Shown here piece after piece: positions 10,682 to 22,527 of a stretch of DNA of 64,000 nucleotides (positions are counted from its first letter, which is position 1; the number at the start of each line of letters is the position of its first letter). The notes under the pieces were generated by a model. That model did no database searches and had not been told where the DNA came from. It was given only the letters and a program-made list of their open reading frames with translations. The position numbers and the translations under genes are program-made. Origin of the DNA: Inonotus obliquus (Eukaryota; Basidiomycota; Agaricomycetes; Hymenochaetales; Hymenochaetaceae). The stretch covers positions 1,922,001 to 1,986,000 of the forward strand of contig JAJHTX010000005.1 of NCBI GenBank assembly GCA_032164295.1, written 5' to 3'.

Positions 10682-13538
10682 ATGGCAAGTCAGGCTCTAC
10701 CGAGTTACCTGACTGCGTCCTCGTTCACAAGTGTTGTCGATGGCACGACGCAGACAGGCATTGCGACTGTTGTTGTCACCTCAGTGCTACCAACACAGGA
10801 GCTGCCCTCCTATCTCTCTGCGTCACCTTTTACAACTACTGTTGATGGAGTGGAGATCACAGGAACGTCGATTGTCCGAGTTCCATTGACCTACATCGGG
10901 CCCAGCGTGAGTAGCCTGGATCCCGGAACTCCTATAGGCTCACAAGGTACTTATGAAGTTGCATTCATGTAGATACCACTCGGGTCTGACGGTGTCTGGA
11001 CATTCTTAGGCTCGACGACTCCTGCCTCTCTCACTTCAACTTCAACTGCGACACCTTCCCCCAGTTCCACCGAAACATCTTCTATCACTACTTCGACCGC
11101 GTCAAGTTCGGTTCCCACTTCAAATGGGTCCGAACCAAGCGCTTCACCAACTACCTCCTCAACAGAGCCCGAAAGTACGCCAACTGCTGGTGCAGGTGCA
11201 GTGAGCGGATCAGGCCTCACTACTGGGCAGCTGATTGGAGTTATCATCGCTGCGTCAATTGTGGCCCTAGTTATTAGTTTGCTCATTATACTCTGCTATT
11301 ACCGCCATCGTCGCCGCAGAGCCGGATATACGCATCCGAACATAAGTGAGTTCGTCATCGTTGACTCAGAAGGACAAGTCCGTCTCGCGGGCGAGGGAAG
11401 TCCGCGTCCAACAGGGGAAGAAGAAGATTCGTTCCTGAGGGGAAGTAGAAGCGGTGAAACGACCAATGAAATGCGCGAAATTAGCCCAACCGCACGGCTA
11501 GTGCAGAATCCTAGTCCCACGGCTACCGAAAGGACAACAGGGACTACTGTGCCGCCAGAAGGTGTTGTTCCTACTGCGTTGAAGACGCCCCCTGACTCGC
11601 CATCACATTCATCAGGACCAAAATTGCCTAGTCCATTCTTTCATGCATCATCTTCTTCGCTATTCTTCAACCCATCACGAGGGCCTGATCAGTCTCTAGT
11701 CGGTGCAGCTGTCGGTGCAGCAAAGCGAGACAGCGCCAGCACACGAGGTTCATCTGCTTCCACGGGCCCTCCCAGTCCTGCAAATGGAAATGCGGGTAGA
11801 ATCATTTCGCCTCAGCAGCTAATGCAGATGGACAATGACTGGCGTGGAGACTTCAATGGAGGCCGGGGCGGTGCTGCCGCTCTGCGTCGCGGTCCATCAG
11901 AGCTTGGTGAACGGGCGGGCTCTCCGCTTCGTCCGCCAAACGTGTACGACACAAGTTCCTCGATGCAGGGCAGCTCCATGCGCACCATGGGATCACATCC
12001 CGATGCAGCCGTCAGTGACGGTGATGAGCGAACAACGCTATTGATGGCTCATCGATTCAACATGAGCGAAGGTGGGCCGGCTGTTATGGTGCAATCAGAT
12101 GATGAGACATCCAGCCCTTCGAGCTGGCGATCAAGTTTGGCTTTTGGTTTGCAAGGTTTACGACTAAGTAGACTCAGTTGGTTTCAGCGCATGAACGAGA
12201 ATCGGGCGCATTCACCCAGCAGCGCAATGCCCATACCTCGATCCGGGACACCAAGTCAATTACCGACTCGCCCACCAAGCCATTTGCTTCGCTCAGTTGA
12301 CACACAAGCTAGTCTAAATGTCCCACGTCCTGTATCACACCTGACGACGTCAAGTACAGGTGACACACTATACTTTGACGCGCCTTCAGGTCCTTCGACG
12401 ATGTCTACTCGCTCTGCCAATGAATATAATCGAAGCCTTTCTCCTCCAAGGCCCACATCTATGCCACCTCTCCCTCCCCGTTCCATAGTAACTCCTGATG
12501 CCGCTGGCCCCAGTAGTGCACCGCAGACACCGCAACCCCAGTTTGACAGCGGGAGCGAAAGAAGCAGCGGTTTCAATCGTCCCGCTCTCCTATTGCTGGA
12601 TCCACCTTCTGGATCTGCTCCCGGTAGTCCACGTTTCCCGACGCCTCCTCCGATGCCGAGGCAACTACCACGCGAAGACACTCGCGCCGAGGCGCGCTTA
12701 GACCCTGCAGACATTCTTGATACGCCGGTACCACCTCGGGCAGCTGTTTCCCCATTTTCAACAACTTCAACGCGCAGCGGCCCTGTACTCCCTCCAGGCT
12801 TGGAAAATCTTGCGAACATTCGCTCCTGGAGAGACTCAAGCTCGGATATGCCTTCTTCTGCCACGTTCGGAACGCATAGCGATCGAGACGTGAATGTGGA
12901 TGTTATAGGCAGTGGTGGTGATATACTTGAAGAAGCACCTCCAAGGCCAATGTCGAATTGGACGCAGCTCCGTGCGGTCACTGTTGCGGATGCAATTGCA
13001 TCTCAAAGAGGTCGAAGAACATTGGGCCAGGTAAGTCAAATTTTCCGTCTAGCGTGCAGGAGAAGTTCCGACATTATCGTTCCAGGTCGAAATTGAAGAC
13101 CCCGTAGACGATGTGCATAGTGTAATGGCATCATTACATTCAATCCCGGACCGTCTCAGCCCACTATCACCTTTGGGCTCGGGCTCTAACTCTCGAGCTC
13201 CATCCCGAGCATATAATTCATCTTCCCTAGGCTCAAGTTCATCACAGCTGCACGGAAGAAACGGCAGTGGAAATGGTACATCCGGATCATCACGTTCACA
13301 GCTCGGACATTCAAACTCAATCACGTCTGACGGACGTCGGAGACCAAGACGCGAACCAGGAGAACCAGCACTAACACCAGCAAGCTCCGCTCATTTCCAT
13401 CGCGCTAGATTAAGCGCGATTGGTGGACACCGGACGCCTATCACATCGCCGCAGCGAAGTCCAGCTGCGGACGCAACATTCGCTCAAAGCAGCGGGATGA
13501 ATGAAGGCACCGGTGCACTCATTGGACGAACGACATGA
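10682..13538 (+). CDS. Single-pass membrane protein with Ser/Thr-rich ectodomain
   Basis: Exons 10682-10906, 10973-13030 and 13086-13538 give 911 residues. There is no N-terminal signal peptide. The ectodomain has two copies of a ~50-residue unit beginning LPSYL(T/S)AS, then a Ser/Thr-rich stalk likely to be O-mannosylated. One transmembrane helix follows (LIGVIIAASIVALVISLLII, about residues 185-207) and then RHRRRR, the usual cytosolic stop-transfer charge. This predicts a type III, N-outside topology. The cytosolic tail of ~700 residues is Ser/Pro-rich with proline-rich SH3-type ligands (PPLPPRS, PTPPPMPRQLP). This layout recalls fungal cell-wall or stress sensors of the Mid2/Wsc kind, but no WSC domain is visible. 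Function unproven. Confidence 0.8.
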
Positions 13539-13862
13539 ACTATACAACCGATAATCCCATATCTTGTAAACGTCCGACTAGCTCTGGACGCATAGAATGT
13601 GTTGGACTGTTGGCTATCTATCAAACTCTTTGTGTACATACTTTATGTCATAGGCTTAAATTTCATGACATGCATTAGTGAACATTTTCTCCCCAACTTT
13701 GTATGGCAAGGACAACGTCGGAAGAGTGATATTGAAGGATAAGAGCTACACGCAAAACATCATCTCCTATCAACATACATGACATGTTTCGTAACGAACA
13801 GAAGCCAGACGGTTCATTGTCCTTCAGCATGCAACATAGCAAAGCCGTTCGAGAACTCGATG

Positions 13863-13879
13863 AGGGGTAATTGATTTTC
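13863..13879 (+). repeat. 17-bp direct repeat, copy 1
   Basis: Sequence AGGGGTAATTGATTTTC; an identical copy in the same orientation lies 876 bp downstream. The two copies bracket the gene relic. Confidence 0.7.
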
Positions 13880-14049
13880 CAAAAGCGCCGACGGCGCTCG
13901 GCAACAACCTGTCGCCCTGTGAAACTCTTTGTTTTATGAACCTTTAAGTAATCTCCAACAAAGACAAATCGGATGCCTGCAAAAATATCAAGTCTTCCGG
14001 GTCACTACACCCGCGATCTCGTGGCGGTCGACAAGCCTCCTTCGGTAGA

Positions 14050-14330
14050 GACTGAGGGTTATTTAATTTTGAGGGGCACCTCGTGCTGAATCGAACAATA
14101 TTGTACCTTTTGCGATAGCGCCATGCGGTGGGTATTCGAAGACTGGTTGCGACCGATAACGACCAACGGGTAGGGCGTGGTCGACGAAATAAACCGAATC
14201 AACGAAAATCGCGTCGAAACAAAGCGCGTCAAAGCCTGCATGGCAATCGCGGTCTCTTGTTGTTCTTCAACACCAGGTGATAACTGGCAGACAATCTGCC
14301 TGCACCAGTCATGGATGACGTAAAAGTCTT
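14050..14330 (-). pseudogene. Probable gene relic, family not recognised
   Basis: One minus-strand frame stays open for about 90 codons and reads like protein (FYVIHDWCRQIVCQLSPG, then MQALTRFVSTRFSLIRFIS). It has no start and is closed upstream by an in-frame TAA after LRAAWSDILL near 14360. No splice sites repair it convincingly. It may be a decayed gene or an exon of a gene I could not assemble. No family recognised. Confidence 0.3.
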
Positions 14331-14738
14331 CCGTACGGTCCCACGATTACAACAGGATATCCGACCATGCTGCTCGTAGGCGTGTAAGATGTTCTCTTTG
14401 AACAGCGCGGCTATCGGTGTCGTCGCGGCAGCGATGGAGTAATGGTATGATACGGACGATACCAGTGGCGCGTAACAAGAAGAATTGCGACCACTGTTTT
14501 TTAATGAGTCACAGTTGCAGACAAGCGAATGCAACCTTACTGGACAAGTTCTTAACGCATATCATTGCCAACTAATCGATGCCAAGTTAAAGCGGCGACT
14601 CGTCAAGCCACAGGGTTCCACACGGCGTGAAGGGCCAGCGCGAATGTCTATCACAGTCGCTCACACCAGCCCAGACGTGGGAGGTTCCCATCCGACGAAT
14701 ACGATACGAAGGGCGTAAAACTTCGCTAGACAGGATAA

Positions 14739-14755
14739 GGGGTAATTGATTTTCA
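14739..14755 (+). repeat. 17-bp direct repeat, copy 2
   Basis: Second identical copy of AGGGGTAATTGATTTTC, 21 bp before the long hairpin. See copy 1 at 13863. Confidence 0.7.
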
Positions 14756-14776
14756 CGTATACCGAGACCACCCAGA

Positions 14777-14828
14777 GTGCAAGACCGCTCTGCCTTCGCG
14801 ATGAAGCGAGGGCAGAGCGGTCTTGCAC
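14777..14828. repeat. Long near-perfect hairpin, 23-bp stem
   Basis: Left arm 14777-14799 begins GTGCAAGACCGCTCTGCC; right arm 14806-14828 is its reverse complement except for one position that becomes a G-U wobble in RNA. The loop is six bases (14800-14805, GATGAA). It lies in non-coding sequence upstream of the amino acid permease. It could be a structured RNA or small-RNA precursor, a terminator-like fold, or a remnant of a miniature inverted-repeat element; no target duplication was identified. Confidence 0.85.
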
Positions 14829-15066
14829 CCTTGCTCGGGGAGACCTCTGACACCGACGGAGTGGAGGAATCAGAAGAGGGACAAACGCATCTCATCAATA
14901 TATAAAGAGAAAATTTAAACTCAGAAACTCCGACTATTCCCGCCCGCTGCTTCATCATCAAGTACAGTCACCACGTGTTCTGCTTCGTTACTAACGAATA
15001 TTTTGAGCCAGAGGTATGCCGTTTAGTCTCCAGGAGAACGCTGTCAATGACTGCTGATATTCAGAG

Positions 15067-17402
15067 ATGGAAGGCGAGGAGCTCTCTACCACTCAAGAGG
15101 AGTGTCAAGGACCTTCTCGGAATGGTGAAAGTGATCCATTATTGGGAGCTCCAGTAGAAACGGTATTTAGCTCGTCGTTAAGATTATAATCTCGAAGACC
15201 TCTCATCAATGATGATATCGAGATCAATCCGCTTGGCCGTGAAGTCGGTTTACTGTCTTGCGTGATGCTTAACCTCGGCGAAATGCTAGGGTCCGGTATC
15301 TTCTCAATTCCTGGAATCGTAATGAACTCTCTGGGATCCGTAGGCATGTTTATGCTGGCATGGGTCCTTTCTCCAGTCTTCATACTCGGTGAGCTTCCAT
15401 CGGACTGTATAGTTCACCGACTGATTGAGCTTCACTGGTAAATTTCTCTCTAGCTGGTTTATCGTTGTACTCGGAACTTGCTAGCATGTTCCCCAATAGA
15501 TCAGGAGCTGAAGTCGTGTACTTGGAGCAGGCATATCCGCGTCCACGATCCTTGGTCCCGGTTTCTTTCGCAGTGACGACAGTCCTCTTATCGTACGCAA
15601 ACTCCTTCCCTTCCCCTTATCAGAGCTCGACATCAGGTTGCTATGCAGTTTTAGTGCTACGAACTCCATAGTGTTTGCGCAATACTTCATGGAGTTCTTC
15701 GACCTCCCACGTACAGCGGGAAGACAGACCCTCCTCGCGCTCTCCATGGTCACTGTCGCCTTATCAAGTCAGCTCTTTCGGTAATACCTGCGAATTGACA
15801 CCCAATGACTCACAGACAATTATTACCAGTACCTGCTATTTCGACGAAATGGTCATTGAGGGTTGTCAATGCATTGACTTTTGTAAAGATTCTAGAACAA
15901 CTCCTGTAAGTGCTCCGGTCGTTGGTTGGGGAGTCTCCTTCTAAGAGGGCCCCAAGCCTTATTCTCGGTGGGATAGCCGTTCTCGCAGGTCTCACGCGCG
16001 TGCAAGACCCGTGGTCTAATTTCTCCGATCCATGGTCCGGGACAACATCTAACGGTAATGCACTCGCCACCGCCTTCGTAAAGACACACTTCGCTTTCGT
16101 TGGGTGGAACAACGCATTCAATGTCCTCGCTGAAGTGAAAGGCCGAGACCCTGTCAAGACTGTCCGCAACGCAGGGCGCATTTCCCTTTCGCTTGTCTCG
16201 CTGCTATTCCTCCTCACGAATATCGCTTACATCTCCGCCATTCCTAAGGAGGAGATTCGTCATTCAGGACAGCTTATTGGCGCACTGTTCTTCCAGAAGG
16301 TCTTCGGAAGGTCGTGGGCGGCGAAGTTGCTGCCTGCAATGGTTATGTTCAGCTCTCTCGGGAATGTTGTACGTACATCATTTAGCAACAATTATCACCG
16401 CTGATTTAACTTCAGATGGCTAGTGTAAGTATGAACCACCTTATCATCTGTTTGCTCACCAATTGGCCTTTAACCAGGCCATCGGAAAGGCCCGTATCAT
16501 TCGAGAAATAGCGCGTCAGGGTCTTCTCCCGTGGCCCGAGTTTTTTGTCTCCACAAGACCTTTCGGAACGCCTCTCGGCCCATTACTAATGAAATATGTG
16601 CTTACGATCTTCGTCATTCTCATCATACCGGCAGGCGATGCGTTCAGTTTCCTCCTTGATCTGTTTTCGTACCCGCACCTTGTGAGCAACTATTTAAATG
16701 ACTAAGTCCACGTAACAAACGAGATTGCTTTCTTCTCCAGTTCTTCTCTGCGGCGACAGCTTTTGGAGTGTGGATTCTTCGGAAGCGAGAAACTGGTCTC
16801 GGGATGCCAAAGGCATCGGCTAAGTATAGAGCATCAAACCCATCGGTTATTCTGTATCTTTCGAGCTGCATATTCCTTATTGTCACTCCCTGGTTCGTCT
16901 CTGTTCGTCGATTCTCTGAAGTATTTCTAACCTAAATTATGTAGGATACCTCCTGAGAAAGGCCAGTCCGATGTCTCGTTCTGGTACGCGACGTAAGTAA
17001 CATTCATTGCTGTAAACCATTTTTTGCCATTCTTATCATTTTTCCCCTCTAAGATACTGCATTGTCGGAATTCTTATCCTAGTTGTGAGGCTCATCATTC
17101 CAACCATCTCTCCGGAGAAATGCCCTAACATTTTGTCCAAGGCATGCGTTATATACTATTACGTCTGGATTGTGCTCTTACCATGGCTGGGCGGATACGA
17201 AGTCGTAGAGGAGGTTGAAGAGCTAGAAGGGGGTGCGCGCCTCGCTCGGCTTGTGCGCAAATATCCTACCATTGTGACCTCTTCTGCCTGTCTGGATCAA
17301 AGAGGCGGAAGAGGAGTAAACTACGATAGCAGCCCCGGGGAAACCAATGATGCAGAAAGATGGAAGAGGCAGAACCACGATGAACGTGATCCGTTACTAT
17401 AG
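15067..17402 (+). CDS. L-type amino acid / methionine permease (APC superfamily)
   Basis: Eleven exons: 15067-15162, 15223-15388, 15454-15592, 15649-15767, 15830-15905, 15948-16368, 16416-16424, 16478-16681, 16741-16892, 16945-16992, 17054-17402; 592 residues. The protein has about 12 hydrophobic helices. Family signatures of LAT/MUP-type permeases are present: MLGSGIFSIPGIV in helix 1, the FVGWNNAFNVLAEVKGRDPV segment, and MASAIGKARIIREIARQGLLPWP. Such proteins import neutral amino acids, methionine in yeast Mup1, across the plasma membrane. The short acidic N-terminus before helix 1 is typical of these carriers. The 9-nt exon 16416-16424 encodes only Met-Ala-Ser but restores the conserved sequence. 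Substrate is inferred from the family only. Confidence 0.88.
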
Positions 17403-18535
17403 ACCATGCACATAACGCATACAACACATACAGCATACTCATACCAGGCTCATTGTCTGAATGTTCGCACAGTTAGCGGCTTGTGTGAGTTTCAGTGGTT
17501 CCTGAAAGGTCGATACCCTTCAGGAAAGGCTACAGCAGAGATTCGACAACATCCTCCGTTCATACTTTCTGTTTGTATCCCCACGCGCACTCGCGGATCA
17601 GGAATGAAACGAGCAAGTGCATTAGCTTTGCGCGGTAGATCTCAGGAAAGTGAGGATGATACCATGGGATGTGCGTTGGAGGGGGGAAAGGTGGTGGGGC
17701 GGAGAGCACGATGGGACGTCCTCTTATATCGTTGTGGACTTGCTGGCACGTTATGGTTCGTTGACTGAGATGTAGTCTGGTCTGCCACTAGAACGTGATA
17801 CGAATGGCGACCCGGGCGGGATGTAGCAACAGTGGTCGCTGGCACGCATTTACCCTGCGTTATGGTATACGAAGCAGTTCAGTAGCTGCGTGATCGGCTG
17901 TGATCGGCCGAGAGTGGCCTTTATTGACGCGTTATTGTTCTTTGCTGTTGTCTGTTGACGCGTTCGGTTGCGACCCTGATCATGTGTCTCTCATAGGGGT
18001 TTTGTGTTGTGGTGTGTCTTGTTGGCACTGTCAGCACGAACTTCTATGCAGATACACGGTTTGGATATGGGCATCGCTTCCATCTGGACTATGCTTTCTC
18101 CGCCTAATGCATATGAAACCCTGTCGTGTCGGTGTTTTGTACTTTCAGGCGGCATGTACGAAAATCAGCACCCTAGACGCGTTATGCAATTCGAATGGAG
18201 AAGCAGCCCATCCATTGTATATTTGCCTACGAACAGGCTTCGAGGATCGGTCATTCATTTACACTTGACGCTTCGGAACGGGCTATCCAGCCCGGCTCGC
18301 CCTGGGCATATTTAATCCGTCCATTGGACACGGAGAGACAAGTCTTGTAACGGCCCTCGAAGCCTCCGGGTGTTTTATGGCTGAGATTGAGTTCACCACC
18401 GAAACTCAATATCTCTGGACAATTGGAACACATCGCTCGAGGGAAAGCTCTCCACACAAGACTATACCCTGACATCCAATCGCTTTTATAGAGTCCTTTA
18501 CAAACAAATTACGGTTTTATCGACCATGAGCCATC
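17403..18535. other. Intergenic region between convergent genes
   Basis: 3' flanks of the permease (+) and the oxidoreductase (-). No coding frame is convincing. Near 17914-17966 there are two ACGCGT hexamers within TTGACGCGTT, a context also found at 30945-30970. Confidence 0.5.
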
Positions 18536-19986
18536 CTAACCCTCCAACGCAAGGTCTGAGATCTTAACAAAGCGGCCAGTTTTGAAACTCTCATTCGCGG
18601 CAAGTCCGACAGCAAGCGCATTGGTACCGTCATGAACACCGGCCTTTTGCTTCGTCGCATCGCCTTTGTCCATTTCCTCGCCCGGACGCGGTCCGAAGAG
18701 AACACTGAGCATACGCGCGTCCCCGCCGCCGTGTCCCGCGTGTTCGTACTCGACGGGAATTTCGCGCGGCCTCTGCCACAGCGGATGAACACTGATACGT
18801 ACACCACCAGCGTTCGCCATTGCCTCGGTACCGTGTACCATACCGCCTGTGATCTGCGGTCCTGCTGGTTCTCGAAACCGTGACTCTACCACTTCAAGCT
18901 CGAGGCGTCCTTGTGATCCATTGAACATCACATGGTAGCCTTCCCAAGGTGAGTATGCGGTGAGATGATAGGTCATTGTCGCGCCACTATCGTAGCGCAC
19001 GATCAGGGCCATGTCATCTTCAATGCCTATGTCCGGCGCAAAGACCTATCAAATAGTCAATCAAGGTATCGGACCCAAATTCGCATCGGACTCACGTTCT
19101 GGTCTCTGTAATATCCATCAACGTTCTCCGCTTCCGCGTAAAGACTCTTGAGTGTGGGTTCATCATCAAGGTGCAAAGCAAATGGGTCCCCTTTTGCTGC
19201 GTCGCTCCCGCGGGCGCGTTCGTAGTCTCTTGCCCAGCCAAATCGTTTGCCATTCTCAGCGCCGTAGAATGCAGTTCGTCCCATGCCGGCAACCTCCACT
19301 GGATTTGCGTCGAGCCACCAATTGACAAGGTCGAAGTGATGGCCAGACTTGTGGACCATTAATCCGCCGCTATTCGACTTTGAGCGATGCCAGCGTCGGA
19401 AGTAATCAGCGCCATGGACGGTGTCAAGGAGCCACTCGAAATGGACAGAGAGAACGGTTCCAATCTCTCCGCCCGCGATGAGGCGTTTGACCGCTTCGTG
19501 CACTGGATTGTAACGATAATTAAAGGTGACCGTAAGGTCACCATTAGTGCGTTTGGCTGCTTGGTTAATCGCACGGCACTTCTCGATGTCTGTTGTCATC
19601 GGTTTCTCGGAAATGACGCGTACTGAGAGGGAATGAATTCACAAAGTAGCAGCACGAAAGATGCAATAATCAATACCTCCTGCCTCAAGAGCAGGCACGA
19701 TGTACCTGTCGTGTAGGGCGTCGATACAAGTGATAACGACGACATTAACCCGTTCCTTCGCGAGCATTTCTTTGAACTGTTCCGGGGGATAAACAGGCAC
19801 GCGAGGTTGCTTAAGGCTCTCGAGGTGGTCGTTGTAATACTCAGCTCTGATGGAGTTCGGCTCGCATAACGCTGCGATAACCATACTAGGACGCTGAGCA
19901 ACCCCATTCACGAACATGAGTCCACGGGAGCCGGTGCCGACGATTGCAACGCGCCCGATAGTAGGAGTGCTGACTGTGGGTGCCAT
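18536..19986 (-). CDS. Gfo/Idh/MocA family NAD(P)-dependent oxidoreductase
   Basis: Exons 19677-19986, 19096-19622 and 18536-19045 give 448 residues with introns of 54 and 50 bp. The N-terminal Rossmann fold has VAIVGTGSRG near residue 12. The conserved catalytic Lys motif is VISEKPMTTD. The second domain carries the family pattern GGLMVHKSGHHFDLVNWWLD with the expected Asp and His. The family oxidises or reduces sugars, inositols and related polyols with NAD(P). Length suits the larger, ~450-residue fungal and bacterial branch. The gene shares a 368-bp promoter region with the divergent Dal5-like permease, so co-regulation in uptake and catabolism of one substrate is a reasonable inference. 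Substrate unknown. Confidence 0.9.
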
Positions 19987-20354
19987 GATTTGCAGTCCAC
20001 TCGTTACATCTCGCGATACCTTCCTGGTCTTTAAAAGAGATTGGATTTGACCAAGCGGCCCGCTTCTCCTCCCAGTCATGTGACCACGATCAATGGAAAA
20101 TTGTTCCACCCTCGGATACTCTCCGCCCGGGTTGATCTTTTGCCTCAGCCACCCCCGCATGGTATTGGGAAGCCAGGAACATGAACCAAATTCTATGTAA
20201 ATGAGTTGATAGAAGTCGACGACCTGCGTGCCCGCGGCCCGGCGTTTGGTCACATTTCTGGATGCCCTGTTCGTTGGTATTTATACGACAGGACCGCAGG
20301 TGCTGAACGACCCGATCTCCTCCCTCACCTTGTTCATCAGAGATCGTCTTTTCA
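19987..20354. promoter_or_regulatory. Shared divergent promoter region
   Basis: 368 bp separate the ATGs of the oxidoreductase (-) and permease (+). It must hold both promoters, which favours joint regulation. No individual operator could be named with confidence. Confidence 0.5.
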
Positions 20355-22224
20355 ATGGTTCAGCGACGCACTCTCTCGATTACGGATGAGAAGGGGTCGT
20401 TAGCTCACGAGGAGGGTGTTCAGTCGTCTCTCGCAATCAGCCCGAGCGACTACGACAGGTCGAAGATTCAGAACCGCGATAAGGCTGCAGAAGTACTCGC
20501 TGAAGTGACTGAGCGCGTGCTAGTCACTCCTGAAGAAGACCGTCGTATTCTGCGCCGAATTGATCTCAACGTTTTGCCGGTCATGCTTCTCGTTTACTTC
20601 CTCCAGCAACTTGACAAGTCCTCCCTGTCGTACACCTCCGTCTTCGGGATTGTCGAAGAGGCTAACCTTGTCGGAAGCCAGTATTCCTGGCTTTCTTCTA
20701 TCGTCTACGTTGCGCAGCTTGTATTTCAGCCCCTCTCTTCCTATGCTATCGTGCGTCTGCCTGTAGGGAAATGGGTACGCTTCAACGGTGTTGTATCCTT
20801 CTGCTCACAGCTGAGTAGAATCTCGCCAGATATTCTTCAACACGATGTGCTGGGGTGCGGTCGTCGCGGCGTCTGCCGCGGCGCGCAACTTTAGAGGACT
20901 ACTGGCTGCACGTTTGTTACTTGGTATCTTCGAGGCATCTATCGCCCCTGGATTTATTACGATCACCCAGATGTGGTGGCGTCGGCGAGAACAAACTTAC
21001 CGTACGGCTACTTGGAATGCTTCCAACGGCGCCTGTGCCGTATTCGGATCGCTCGTCTCCTATGGCATTGGTCACATCAACAACGAAAATTTGAGACCAT
21101 ACCAGGTTCGTTACCACATCTCGAGTAGACAGTGGTTTCTCGGTTAACAATCCCATTCGCTCCAGGGCATCTTCCTTTTCTGCGGCTGCCTTACGCTTGC
21201 GTGCACGCCACTCATATGGTTCTTCTTGCCTGACTCCCCAGTGACTGCCAAGTTCCTGAAGGGAAAGGATCGTGTGGTTGCGATTGAACGGCTGCGCGAC
21301 AACAATATGGGCACAGAGACCAAGGTTTGGAAGTGGGATCAATTCTGGGAAACGTTCCGTGACTTGAAAACGTATCTTTGGTTCTCAATGCTCTTCCTGG
21401 CTGCCTGCCCCTCCGGCGGTATCGGTGCTTTTGGAGCTCTCATCATCCAAGGTTTCGGATTCAATTCTTTTCAGTCCATTCTGTTCAATATGCCCTTCGG
21501 TGTCCTCACTGTCGTTGCAATCGTCGTTGGTGCATATCTCACAAACAAGATCAAGCTGAGGTTCCCAGTCATCATGTGTGTCTCACTCTACTCTTTCTCA
21601 AGAAGGTGAAGCTGACACCAGCCACAGTCTATTGTGTTTGTTCCCGATTGCTGGTTCAACAGCTATGCTCAAGCTTGGCCGTGGGCCAGAGTATCGTGAT
21701 AGGCTACTAGCTTCCTATTATGTTCTAAGTGTCATGGGGGGTATACAGCCAATGCTTTACGCCTGGGCCCCGCTTAATGCATGCGGACATACCAAGAAGG
21801 TCACAACCACTGCTATATTCTTCGTGGCGCAATGCGTTGGAAACGTACGTTCCCTATTCTTATCACCTTCATCCATGATATAACTCATAGCATTATCCTT
21901 TGTATGCAGATCGTTGGTCCGCAGGTTTACAAGACAGATATGAAACCACGGTATGCGCAAGGTCTTGTGACTGATCTAGCCTGTTGGATCGCTCTTGCAG
22001 TGCTAGCTGGATTTACCGCCCTCTATCTACATTACCTCAACCGCCGGCAGGCCGCGAAGCGCGTGAGAAGGGGAAAGGCGTCAGCTGTTGTCGACACCAG
22101 CATCCTCACGATCGAGGAGGCCGTTCTCGCTCGTGAGAGGAACGAGAAGGTCGGCGAGACGAACGACCAAGCATTCGATGATCTCACCGATTTCCAGAAT
22201 GAGGACTTTGTATATGTTCTTTGA
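20355..22224 (+). CDS. MFS permease, Dal5/allantoate (anion:cation symporter) family
   Basis: Exons 20355-20774, 20830-21105, 21166-21575, 21628-21844 and 21910-22224 give 545 residues. The protein opens with a long hydrophilic N-terminus, then RRIDLNVLPVMLLVYFLQQLDKSSLSYTSV, the signature first helix of the family (split here as RRIDLNVLPVM and FLQQLDKSSLSY). Further marks are LLGIFEASIAPGFI, MWWRRREQTYRTATWNASNG and the MPFG loop. The last third has HTKKVTTTAIFFVAQCVGN and VGPQVYKTDMKPRY. Fungal members carry carboxylate or amide anions such as allantoate, nicotinate or pantothenate into the cell. The third intron places cleanly only with donor 21576 and acceptor 21627. Its substrate may match that of the divergent oxidoreductase. 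Confidence 0.9.
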
Positions 22225-22527
22225 AGTTCGACACGAGGGGAATCTGGTTGAAACTTGAATCGACATTCTTCTCCACTGTTATAAGTTTATCCAACGACGA
22301 AAATTTCATCAACAAAACTCATTCTTGTATAATGTACCAACTGTACCGGTCTCTGAGTAGAATTAAATGTACTAATAAATATATATATCGTTAGTTGCAC
22401 TTATCGTTCTATTTCTATCAATTGCGAGGTGATCGGTAACTGCCGAACGCCAAGAGTAAGAAACAGATTAGTGACACGCGCGACGCGCTTCATGCCGTCC
22501 ATTGCACAAACAGGTTGTTCAACTACA

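Larger units (their letters stand above)
13539..15066. other. Gene-poor interval with relic sequence and hairpin
   Basis: No intact gene is supported. The interval holds a 17-bp direct repeat (13863-13879 and 14739-14755), a partly open minus-strand relic (about 14050-14330) and a perfect long inverted repeat at 14777-14828. Base composition is more GC-balanced than in the neighbouring untranslated regions. Confidence 0.5.

Noticed and set aside
10947..10972. 26-bp intron in the membrane-protein gene
   Set aside because: Too short and shifts the frame to a stop; the 66-bp intron from 10907 keeps the frame.
14080..14170. Possible tRNA gene (GTTCGATTC on the minus strand)
   Set aside because: T-loop-like word only; no matching T-stem, A box or acceptor stem.
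14587..14961. Minus-strand 124-codon open frame across the hairpin
   Set aside because: Its openness partly reflects the inverted repeat; composition is not protein-like and nothing supports a start or splicing.
21106..21165. Frameshift or pseudogene in the Dal5-like permease
   Set aside because: All apparent breaks coincide with GT-AG introns; the spliced length is a whole number of codons and all motifs are intact.
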